A stretch of DNA of 12,951 bases from JBEKJU01 sp050011095. Lineage in GTDB: Bacteria > Desulfobacterota > Syntrophorhabdia > Syntrophorhabdales > WCHB1-27. The notes beneath the pieces were generated by a model that was given only the letters and a program-made list of their open reading frames with translations, ran no database searches and was not told where the DNA came from. Shown here one piece after another: positions 1-6,418 of this stretch. The translations under genes were made by a program, and so were the position numbers. Position 1 is the first letter of the stretch, and the number at the start of each line of letters is the position of its first letter. Where the stretch lies: contig JBEKJU010000078.1 of assembly GCA_050011095.1 (NCBI GenBank), positions 1 through 12,951 on the forward strand. The letters are read 5' to 3'.

Positions 1-115
1 CATGGGGGTATTCAGCAACAGAACGAGCGTTGAGAGGATACTCTATGCGGTATTCATGTACGAGAACATAAACCTGGGAGTGTACCCGGTCTTTGTCCTG
101 ACACAAAAGCCTTGA
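1..115 (+). CDS. C-terminal fragment of a probable transposase (cut by window edge)
   Basis: An open frame enters from the left edge and stops with TGA at 113-115, giving at least 37 residues. The segment reads as a Val-Phe-Ser-Asn-Arg-Thr-Ser stretch, then a hydrophobic Arg-Ile-Leu-Tyr-Ala-Val-Phe helix, and ends in Leu-Thr-Gln-Lys-Pro. This pattern (FxNxxSxxRxxYA followed shortly by a terminal LTQ-like tail) resembles the extreme C-terminus of IS256/mutator-type DDE transposases, but the match is from memory and the catalytic region lies outside the window. The ATG at 2-4 is probably an internal Met rather than a start, since no ribosome-binding site can be seen. No terminal inverted repeat was recognised in the following 200 bases, so the right end of an insertion sequence is not defined. 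It could equally be an unrelated protein's tail. Confidence 0.4.
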   Translation, partial: MGVFSNRTSVERILYAVFMYENINLGVYPVFVLTQKP

Positions 116-138
116 CGTTAGCGCCAAACCCCCCGGAC

Positions 139-167
139 TTGTTTTTTCCCAGCCGTTCGGATAGGAT
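139..167 (+). promoter_or_regulatory. Weak sigma70-like promoter candidate upstream of the YchF-like gene
   Basis: TTGTTT at 139-144 is followed after 17 bases by TAGGAT at 162-167. The spacing is ideal but each hexamer matches consensus only in part. It lies about 150 bases before the first gene of the left cluster, in the 116-314 stretch that otherwise contains no supportable gene. Confidence 0.25.
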
Positions 168-314
168 ATACCCGCATCATTAATCCCCTTTTATAAAGGC
201 CCCCATGCGCACGATGCGCGCCGCGCCATGCGCTTTATCGGCCGAATGTGTCCCGCCGGTCTTCCGCCGACCGAAAGCAGGCGCGCCGGGCCGGGCCTCT
301 CATAGGAGTAAGGC

Positions 315-1382
315 ATGTACCTCTCGATCATCGGCAGCCCCGGCTGCGGCAAGACGACCCTTTTTACGGCCATGAGCGCCCTGCGGCCGGCGGTCGCCGG
401 GGCAAGATCGACCGTCGCGGTCATCGATGTGCCGGACGAGCGCGTCGACAGGCTCTCCGCGATCTTCCACCCCAAAAAGACGGTCTACGGCCGCATCGAG
501 GTCTGCGACATGGACTCGATCACCGAGGGCGCGATGAGGACCGAGGCGGTCCCCGCCAAACAGCTCCAGGAGATGCGCCTCTGCGACGCCTTCCTGATGG
601 TCCTCAAGCATTTCGACGGCGGCCCGGCCGACGGCCCTGTCGCCGCCTTTCACACGATGGCCGGGGAGTTCATGATCGCCGACATGATCCAAATCGAGAA
701 CCGACTCGACAGGATCAAAAAACAGTCCGGAAGGACCGCCAAAAGCGGCGGCACAGCCCTCGACCAGGAGAGGGCCGCCCTGGAGCAGTGCCTCGCCCAC
801 CTGGAGCAGGGCGTGCCGCTGGCCTCGCTCGACCTCTTCCGGACCGATGAGGCCAGGGCCCTGCGGGGCTTTCAGTTCCTCTCCCTGAAGCCGCTCATGG
901 CCGTCGTGAACTGCCCGGAGGAGATGATGCGGACCGGCGAGGACGTGAGCGCCGCCATCGCGTCCCGCCTCCCGTCCGGGGTCCCCGTCGTCGCCGCCTG
1001 CGGCCGCCTGGAGGCGGAGCTTGCCGTGATGGAGCCCGGGGAGCGGCCGCTTTTCATGGAGGAGTACGGCCTCACCGAATCGCTCAGGGGCCGCCTGATA
1101 GGGCTCGCCTACCGGACGCTCGGCCTCATCTCGTTCCTCACGGTCGGCCAGGACGAATGCCGGGCGTGGCCCATCCGGGCTGGCATGACCGCCCAGGAGG
1201 CGGCGGGGGTCATCCACACGGACCTTTCCGACCGGTTTATCCGCGCGGAAACGGTCTCCTACGACGACTTCATGCGCTATGGGGATTTCCCGGCCTGCAA
1301 GAAGGCGGGCGTCTGGCGGCTCGAAGGCAAGCAGTATATCGTGCAGGATGGGGATATCATCTCCGTCCGGGCGGGCAATTAG
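315..1382 (+). CDS. Divergent YchF-like P-loop NTPase with C-terminal TGS (DUF933) domain
   Basis: The protein has 355 residues, close to the usual YchF length of about 360. The P-loop is at residues 7-14 (GSPGCGKT). The base-specificity motif is NCPE at 199-202, matching the NxxE that makes YchF/OLA1 proteins prefer ATP over GTP. Residues from about 278 to the end are a clear TGS/DUF933 domain, including AGVIHTD, FIRAE, WRLEGK and YIVQDGD. The N-terminal half is much more divergent than canonical YchF: the Walker B/G3 position reads DMDS (65-68) instead of DxxG, and the P-loop lacks the usual PNVGKS form. It is therefore probably a second, specialised paralogue and not the housekeeping ychF. 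YchF proteins bind ribosomes and act in translation and stress control; the partner of this paralogue is unknown. AGGAG at 304-308 fixes the ATG at 315. A methyltransferase starts 16 bases after its stop, suggesting cotranscription. Confidence 0.85.
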   Translation: MYLSIIGSPGCGKTTLFTAMSALRPAVAGARSTVAVIDVPDERVDRLSAIFHPKKTVYGRIEVCDMDSITEGAMRTEAVPAKQLQEMRLCDAFLMVLKHFDGGPADGPVAAFHTMAGEFMIADMIQIENRLDRIKKQSGRTAKSGGTALDQERAALEQCLAHLEQGVPLASLDLFRTDEARALRGFQFLSLKPLMAVVNCPEEMMRTGEDVSAAIASRLPSGVPVVAACGRLEAELAVMEPGERPLFMEEYGLTESLRGRLIGLAYRTLGLISFLTVGQDECRAWPIRAGMTAQEAAGVIHTDLSDRFIRAETVSYDDFMRYGDFPACKKAGVWRLEGKQYIVQDGDIISVRAGN

Positions 1383-1398
1383 AGGGGCATGGGACACA

Positions 1399-2121
1399 AT
1401 GGCGGACATGGGGCGCAAGGGGCGCACGGCGGACATGGGGCATGACGACCGGCGGGAGCCCATCGCCTGGTCGCGCCTCTTCGATGCGCGGAAGACCATC
1501 CACGGGCAATACCGCCGCGTAGGGGATATCCCCCTCATCAAAAGCGGCTCCCGCCTCCTCAAGGGGATGCTCAAGGACGGCGATTCCCTCCTGGATGTGG
1601 GCGCGGGCGACCGGGGCCTCAAGGACCGTATCGCGCGGATGGGCATCCATATCGACTACAGGAGCATGGACGTCGACAGAAGCGCCCGCCACGACTTCTA
1701 CGACCTCGCCGCGATAGAGGGGCAATATGATGTGGTCGTCCTCTTCGAGGTGATCGAGCACCTGGGCCTCGAAGAGGGGCTCTCACTGCTTACGGGCCTA
1801 GCCCGGCGCCTCAAGGAGGACGGGCGCATCGTCGTGTCCACGCCGAACATCTTCACGCCGGGGCGCTTCATGAGGGACTCCTCCCACAAGACGTTTTACA
1901 GCTTCGAGGAGCTTTGCGGCCTCCTCGCCATGGCGGGCTTCGAGATCGCCGGGGTCTACCGCTCGTACAACGACGCCTTCCACCGCTACGTCCTCAAGGT
2001 CTATCTCCTGGGGTTCCTCTTCCGCTTTCTCTCCATCGACTATGCCTATTCCATATTCGCGGTCGGAAAAATGGGGAGCCGTCCCCCGGACTCTTCGGCC
2101 CCCTCGGCCACCCCCCTATGA
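1399..2121 (+). CDS. Class I SAM-dependent methyltransferase (Methyltransf_11/23 type)
   Basis: The protein has about 240 residues from the ATG at 1399. SAM-binding motif I is LLDVGAGDRG at about residues 64-73, an acidic motif II-like DVD is at 91-93, and the post-I strand plus VVLFEVIEHL (about 113-122) is typical of bacterial methyltransferases acting on small molecules, lipids or sugars. The STPN turn at 147-150 and the FYSFEEL segment at 166-172 are also characteristic of the fold. The acceptor substrate cannot be told from sequence. It follows the YchF-like gene by 16 bases and precedes DUF1638 by 31, so it is probably in an operon. The start is uncertain: ATG codons at 1399, 1408 and 1435 are all in frame, and the first 18 residues contain an in-frame duplication of ADMG. 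GAGGGG at 1382-1387 favours 1399. The C-terminus ends in a Ser/Pro/Ala-rich tail without obvious function. Confidence 0.8.
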   Translation: MADMGRKGRTADMGHDDRREPIAWSRLFDARKTIHGQYRRVGDIPLIKSGSRLLKGMLKDGDSLLDVGAGDRGLKDRIARMGIHIDYRSMDVDRSARHDFYDLAAIEGQYDVVVLFEVIEHLGLEEGLSLLTGLARRLKEDGRIVVSTPNIFTPGRFMRDSSHKTFYSFEELCGLLAMAGFEIAGVYRSYNDAFHRYVLKVYLLGFLFRFLSIDYAYSIFAVGKMGSRPPDSSAPSATPL

Positions 2122-2139
2122 TCCCGGTCTTTTAAGGGT

Positions 2140-2145
2140 TATAAT
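2140..2145 (+). promoter_or_regulatory. TATAAT box 7 bases before the DUF1638 start
   Basis: A perfect TATAAT sits at 2140-2145, seven bases before the ATG at 2153, so transcription would begin at or next to the start codon and give a leaderless or nearly leaderless message. No convincing -35 hexamer is visible at 16-18 bases upstream. It is flanked by GGGT and ACCC arms that could form a small operator-like inverted repeat. Confidence 0.3.
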
Positions 2146-2152
2146 TGTACCC

Positions 2153-2860
2153 ATGGATCGCACCGTCATCATCGCGTGCCGCACCGTGGCCGATGAGCTG
2201 ACCATGGCCGTGCGGGAAACGGCATGCCCCCACCCCATACTCTGGATAGAATCGGGCCTCCACATGAACCCGGATTCACTCAGGAAACGCCTCCAGGACG
2301 AGATCGACCACGTGGGCAACATCGAGCAGGCCCTCCTCGCCTTCGGCTATTGCGGCAATGCCCTCCTGGGCCTCCGCGCGCCCGGGTTCCGCCTCGTTTT
2401 TCCCCGCGTGGACGACTGCATCACCCTGATGCTCGGCTCCTCCGAAAGGCGGGCCGACCTTGCCCGCGAGTCGGGGACGTACTTCCTCACGAAGGGATGG
2501 CTCGACTACGAGAGGAACATATGGGTCGAATACCAGGCATCGGTGAAGCGCTACGGAAAAGAAAAGGCCGCGAGGATCTATCAGACGATGCTCCGCCACT
2601 ACCAAAGGCTCGCCGTCATCGACACGGGGGCCTATGACGCGGCCGCCGTCCTCGAAAGGGCCGCCGATATCGGCTCCGAACTCGGCCTCACGCCCTGCAT
2701 GATCGGCGGGACGATCCGCTACATAAAGAAGCTCCTCACAGGCCCCTGGGATCGGGATTTCATCGTGATCCCCCCCGGTGAGACAATAACAATCAAGCAC
2801 ATCTACAAAGGGGACGGCCTGGCGGACGCGCCCCCGGCCGCATCCGCCATGACGCCGTGA
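2153..2860 (+). CDS. DUF1638 domain-containing protein
   Basis: The 235-residue protein starts VIIACRTVADEL and carries the family hallmarks: WIESGLHMNP near residue 30, an AFGYCGNAL segment near 65, a PRVDDCITLMLGS segment near 85, and a TYFLTKGW segment followed by a Tyr/Trp-rich region. DUF1638 proteins occur mainly in methanogens and strict anaerobes, often near corrinoid methyltransferase genes; their biochemical role is not settled. The two conserved cysteines in AFGYCG and DDCITL could bind a cofactor or metal, which is inference. The start is the ATG at 2153. The reading frame is open further upstream, but that part overlaps the methyltransferase and lacks family similarity. No good Shine-Dalgarno lies at normal distance; instead TATAAT ends 7 bases before the ATG (see regulatory entry). 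The stop is 120 bases before the FmdE-like gene. Confidence 0.85.
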   Translation: MDRTVIIACRTVADELTMAVRETACPHPILWIESGLHMNPDSLRKRLQDEIDHVGNIEQALLAFGYCGNALLGLRAPGFRLVFPRVDDCITLMLGSSERRADLARESGTYFLTKGWLDYERNIWVEYQASVKRYGKEKAARIYQTMLRHYQRLAVIDTGAYDAAAVLERAADIGSELGLTPCMIGGTIRYIKKLLTGPWDRDFIVIPPGETITIKHIYKGDGLADAPPAASAMTP

Positions 2861-2881
2861 GTTCTTTGCGCGGAAGTATCC

Positions 2882-2966
2882 CGCACGCGTGCGCGTCCCG
2901 TCGTTTTATGGTATTATGTCTTATGCTATCAAGGGAACACACGCCGCGTCGCGCGACGCACGTGCG
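2882..2966. promoter_or_regulatory. Three perfect short palindromes in the FmdE-like gene upstream region
   Basis: The 120-base gap before the FmdE-like gene contains CGCACGCGTGCG (2882-2893), GCGTCGCGCGACGC (2946-2959) and CGCACGTGCG (2957-2966). The last touches the GGAGG ribosome-binding site at 2966-2970 and overlaps the second by three bases. A TATTAT -10-like box lies between them at 2912-2917, without a clear -35. The arrangement suggests protein-binding sites or overlapping hairpins controlling the gene, but part could reflect high GC and alternating CG composition. Confidence 0.35.
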
Positions 2967-2980
2967 GAGGTGTGATACAT

Positions 2981-3550
2981 ATGCGGATTCTTCAGCACAC
3001 GTTTGACGATTATATGGAAATTGTGCAGAAATTTCACGGCTATGCCGCGCCCGGTGTCCTCATCGGGGGCGTCATGGTGGACCGCGCGGTGAAAGACCTT
3101 CCGGGCGGAATCCTCTACTACGCCGTATGCGAGACGCGGTTCTGCCTCCCCGACGCCGTTCAGCTCCTGACGCCGTGCACGATCGGAAACGGCTGGCTCA
3201 AGGTCCTTCATTCGGGGCGCTACGCCCTGACCCTCTACGGCAAGGAGACCAACGAGGGCGTGAGGGTCTCCCTGGATGCCGAAAAGGTCGAGCCCTGGGG
3301 GCACATCAAGACCTGGTATCTTAAATTGAAGCCCAAGCAGGAACAGGACCGGGAAAGGCTCGTCGCGGAGATCAGGGAGGCGGGCGCGGACGTCATGGAC
3401 ATCCGGCGCGTCCGCATAGATTCCCGATTCGCCGGAAAGAGGCACAAAGGGCAGATCGCCATCTGTCCCCAATGCCGCGAGGCCTATCCCGCCGACGACG
3501 GCCGGGTCTGCCTTGCCTGTCAGGGCGAAACCCCTTACCTCCTCCCCTAG
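2981..3550 (+). CDS. FmdE family protein with C-terminal zinc ribbon
   Basis: The 189-residue protein matches the formylmethanofuran dehydrogenase subunit E (FmdE) family: KFHGYAAPGVLIG at residues 17-29, ETRFCLPDAVQLLTPCTIGNG at 51-71, then an ALTLYGKE strand. A treble-clef or zinc-ribbon motif ends the protein (Cys162, Cys165, Cys177, Cys180). FmdE proteins in non-methanogens are found near molybdopterin and formate or one-carbon genes and are thought to bind metal; a precise reaction is not established. The usual Cys in the HGxxCPG metal-site loop is replaced by Ala23 here, so a canonical site may be altered, whereas Cys55 and Cys66 of the second motif are kept. GGAGG at 2966-2970 sets the ATG at 2981; a GTG at 2972 is in frame but overlaps that site. 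It probably closes the left cluster, perhaps with its own promoter. Confidence 0.85.
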   Translation: MRILQHTFDDYMEIVQKFHGYAAPGVLIGGVMVDRAVKDLPGGILYYAVCETRFCLPDAVQLLTPCTIGNGWLKVLHSGRYALTLYGKETNEGVRVSLDAEKVEPWGHIKTWYLKLKPKQEQDRERLVAEIREAGADVMDIRRVRIDSRFAGKRHKGQIAICPQCREAYPADDGRVCLACQGETPYLLP

Positions 3551-3577
3551 CGCTGTTGTTTTCGGCATCAAGTCCTA

Positions 3578-3606
3578 TTGACCGTATCTCCGCGGGAACC
3601 TATTTT
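3578..3606 (+). promoter_or_regulatory. Sigma70-type promoter candidate for the arylsulfatase
   Basis: TTGACC (3578-3583) and TATTTT (3601-3606) are separated by exactly 17 bases, with five and four consensus matches. The implied leader is about 185 bases. The rest of the 3551-3799 gap holds no supportable gene; it contains a small GTCAC-TCT-GTGAC inverted repeat at 3763-3775, 25 bases before the gene, which could be an operator. Confidence 0.45.
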
Positions 3607-3799
3607 TTTATAAGCCTGCAAATTTTCTACCGGAGAACCTGAGCACGCAAGGCATCGTGATGGCCAGGGGATGACGTGTGGTTTACTTGTCGGTCCGGAA
3701 AGCATTAGTGAAACAGCCGGCGAGTTCGCTCACGTACTGGACGCGCAAGACCGGGGCTGCCGGTCACTCTGTGACGAATAGTCAAAGGGAGAGACAATT

Positions 3800-6175
3800 A
3801 TGAGTACACAAGACAAGGTTCAACGCACAGTTCTTCCCATCCCGGATCGGCCGTACGTGGGTCTGACGACCTACGACGCCAGGGATCCTGACACGAAGTT
3901 CCCGCCTATCGACCAGTTGCGGCCGCCCGCGGGCGCGCCCAACGTCCTGCTCATCCTGATCGACGACGCCGGGTTCGGCTCGTCCAGCGCCTTCGGCGGC
4001 CCCTGCCGGACGCCGAGCGCGGAGAAGCTGGCGGCGGGCGGCCTGAGGTACAACCGCTTCCACACCACCGCCCTCTGCTCGCCGACGCGGCAGGCGCTTC
4101 TGACCGGGCGAAACCACCATTCCACGGGCATGGGCGGCATCACCGAGATCGCCACCGGTGCGCCGGGCTACAGCTCGGTGCTGCCCAACACAATCTCGCC
4201 GTTGGCCCGGACGCTGAAGCTCAACGGCTACTCCACGGCGCAGTTCGGCAAGTGCCACGAGGTGCCGGTGTGGGAGACGAGCCCCGTCGGACCCTTCGAT
4301 GCCTGGCCCACGGGCGGCGGCGGCTTCGAATACTTCTACGGGTTCATCGGCGGCGAGGCGAACCAGTGGTACCCGACGCTCTACGAGGGCACCACGCCGG
4401 TCGAGCCGAAGAAGACGCCCGAAGAGGGCTACCACTTCATGGAGGACATGACCGACAAGGCCATGGCCTGGATCTCGCAGCAGAAGGCCCTGGCGCCCGA
4501 CAAGCCCTTCTTCGCGTACTTCGCGCCCGGCGCCACCCATGCGCCCCACCACGTGCCGAAAGAGTGGGCCGACAAGTACAAGGGCAAGTTCGACCAGGGG
4601 TGGGACAAGGTGCGCGAAGAGACCTTTGCCCGGCAGAAGAAGCTCGGGGTCATCCCGGCGGACTGCCGGCTCACCGCGCGCCACGAGGAGATTCCCGCGT
4701 GGGACGACATGCCGGAGGCCCTCAAGCCCGTGCTCCGCCGGCAGATGGAAGTCTACGCGGGCTTCCTGGAGTACACCGACCACCACGTGGGCCGTCTTCT
4801 CGACGGCCTTTCAAGGCTCGGCATCCTCGACGATACGCTCGTCTACTACATCATCGGCGACAACGGCGCCTCGGCCGAGGGCACAGTGAACGGCACGTTC
4901 AATGAGATGCTCAACTTCAACGGCATGTCCGCCATCGAGACACCGGAGTTCCTGATGGCCCGAATCGACAAGATCGGCGGACCGGAGTCCTACAACCACT
5001 ACGCCGTTGGCTGGGCGCACGCCATGGACACACCCTACCAGTGGACCAAGCAGGTGGCCTCGCACTGGGGCGGCACACGCAACGGCACCATCGTCCACTG
5101 GCCGAAGGGGATCGAGGCAAAGGGCGAGATGCGGTGGCAGTTCCACCACGTCATCGACGTGGCGCCCACGGTCCTCGAGGCGGCGGGACTCCCCGAGCCA
5201 ATCTTGGTGAATGGCGTGCAGCAGCAGCCCATCGAGGGCGTGAGCATGCTCTACTCCTTCAACGACGCCCAAGCGGCGGAGCGGCACGAGACGCAGTACT
5301 TCGAGATGTTCGGCAACCGCGGCATCTACCACAAGGGCTGGACGGCGGTAACAAAGCACGGGACGCCCTGGGTGCTCATGGGTCGGAAGACCGTGGCCTT
5401 CGATGATGACGTCTGGGAGCTATACGACACGGAAAAGGACTGGAGCCAGACCAACGACCTGTCCAAACAGATGCCGGAGAAGCTCCACGAGCTGCAGCGC
5501 CTGTGGCTGATCGAGGCGACCAAATACAAGGTGCTGCCCCTTGACGACCGTGTGATCGAGAAGTTGAACCCCGATACCGCCGGCCGGCCGGTGCTGATCA
5601 AAGGGAAGACCCAGCTTCTCTTCGGCGGCATGGGACGCCTGTCGGAGAACTGTGTCCTCAACATCAAGAACAAGTCCCACGCCGTGACCGCCGAGATCGA
5701 GGTGCCGGCCTCCGGCGCCGAGGGCGTGATCATCGCCCAGGGGGCGAACATCGGCGGCTGGAGCCTCTACGCCAAGGGCGGCAAGCTCAAGTACTGCTAC
5801 AACCTGGGCGGCGTGCAGCGCTTCTACGTCGAGGCCGAAAGCCCGATCCCCGCGGGCGGGCACCAGGTGCGCATGGAGTTTGCTTACGCCGGCGGCGGCC
5901 TGGGCAAGGGCGGCAAAGTCACCTTGTACACCGACGGCAAGAAGGTCGGCGAGGGGGACATCCCCATGACCCTGGCCATGGTCTTCTCCGCCGACGACGG
6001 CTGCGACGTCGGCGAGGACTCGGGCGCCCCTGTCTCCGAAGACTACGGCCCGCGCGGCAACGCCTTCAACGGTCGCGTCAAGGGGGTGCAGATCGCCATT
6101 GCCGACGCCGCCGAGAACGCGGATCACCTGGTCTCGCCGGAGGACGCCATCCGCATCGCCATGGCCCGGCAGTAA
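3800..6175 (+). CDS. Arylsulfatase, large AtsD-like type
   Basis: This 791-residue type I sulfatase hydrolyses sulfate esters using a formylglycine made from Cys93 in CSPTRQALLTGR (93-104). Visible active-site residues by family alignment are Asp55-Asp56, Arg97, Lys151, His247 (ATHAPH), Asp354-Asn355 (GDNG) and Lys418 before ASHWGGTR. The length and the C-terminal beta-rich domain from about residue 600 match the large mycobacterial AtsD-like group and not the shorter AtsA enzymes of about 530 residues. No signal peptide is seen, so it is probably cytoplasmic. A CxPxR motif can be matured by an FGE or a radical-SAM maturase; neither is encoded in this window. GGGAG at 3788-3792 supports the ATG at 3800. 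Flanking gaps and a downstream hairpin suggest a single-gene transcript. Arginine AGG is rare here (about 3 of 37) compared with the YchF-like gene (about 7 AGG/AGA of 27), a mild sign of transfer. Confidence 0.93.
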   Translation: MSTQDKVQRTVLPIPDRPYVGLTTYDARDPDTKFPPIDQLRPPAGAPNVLLILIDDAGFGSSSAFGGPCRTPSAEKLAAGGLRYNRFHTTALCSPTRQALLTGRNHHSTGMGGITEIATGAPGYSSVLPNTISPLARTLKLNGYSTAQFGKCHEVPVWETSPVGPFDAWPTGGGGFEYFYGFIGGEANQWYPTLYEGTTPVEPKKTPEEGYHFMEDMTDKAMAWISQQKALAPDKPFFAYFAPGATHAPHHVPKEWADKYKGKFDQGWDKVREETFARQKKLGVIPADCRLTARHEEIPAWDDMPEALKPVLRRQMEVYAGFLEYTDHHVGRLLDGLSRLGILDDTLVYYIIGDNGASAEGTVNGTFNEMLNFNGMSAIETPEFLMARIDKIGGPESYNHYAVGWAHAMDTPYQWTKQVASHWGGTRNGTIVHWPKGIEAKGEMRWQFHHVIDVAPTVLEAAGLPEPILVNGVQQQPIEGVSMLYSFNDAQAAERHETQYFEMFGNRGIYHKGWTAVTKHGTPWVLMGRKTVAFDDDVWELYDTEKDWSQTNDLSKQMPEKLHELQRLWLIEATKYKVLPLDDRVIEKLNPDTAGRPVLIKGKTQLLFGGMGRLSENCVLNIKNKSHAVTAEIEVPASGAEGVIIAQGANIGGWSLYAKGGKLKYCYNLGGVQRFYVEAESPIPAGGHQVRMEFAYAGGGLGKGGKVTLYTDGKKVGEGDIPMTLAMVFSADDGCDVGEDSGAPVSEDYGPRGNAFNGRVKGVQIAIADAAENADHLVSPEDAIRIAMARQ

Positions 6176-6186
6176 GCTACGCTCAG

Positions 6187-6215
6187 AACCGGCAGCCCGA
6201 TTCGGGCTGCCGGTT
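6187..6215 (+). terminator. Strong hairpin after the arylsulfatase
   Basis: AACCGGCAGCCC (6187-6198) pairs perfectly with GGGCTGCCGGTT (6204-6215) around the loop GATTC. It begins 12 bases after the stop codon. A T-tract is lacking, so termination might need Rho or the hairpin may mainly protect the transcript. The remainder of the gap to 6418 has no supportable gene. Confidence 0.6.
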
Positions 6216-6418
6216 GCCCGTGGTAGATAATAGAACTCATACGACCACAGGTTCGTTGCCATAGGCCTTGCCATGGGTAGATGCGGCCGGCGATTGCTGG
6301 TAAACTACTCATGTACGGACGAGACGCCATTGGCAAGAGCGTTCCCATGGCCGAAAGCCGCGCGGGTGACGAGGCGTCCGGGGTCACAAGATCGACGATC
6401 ATCGCAAGGAGGGTAAGC

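Noticed and set aside
248..1646. Long open frames on both strands over the YchF-like gene (248-850 plus; 300-1646 minus)
   Set aside because: They are Arg/Pro- or Asp/Gly-rich shadow frames typical of GC-rich DNA, overlap a clearly homologous gene and have no supporting start signals.
6281..6418. Possible 46-residue N-terminal extension of the aldo/keto reductase
   Set aside because: The extension shows no family similarity, and the AAGGAGGG at 6406-6413 directly precedes ATG 6419.
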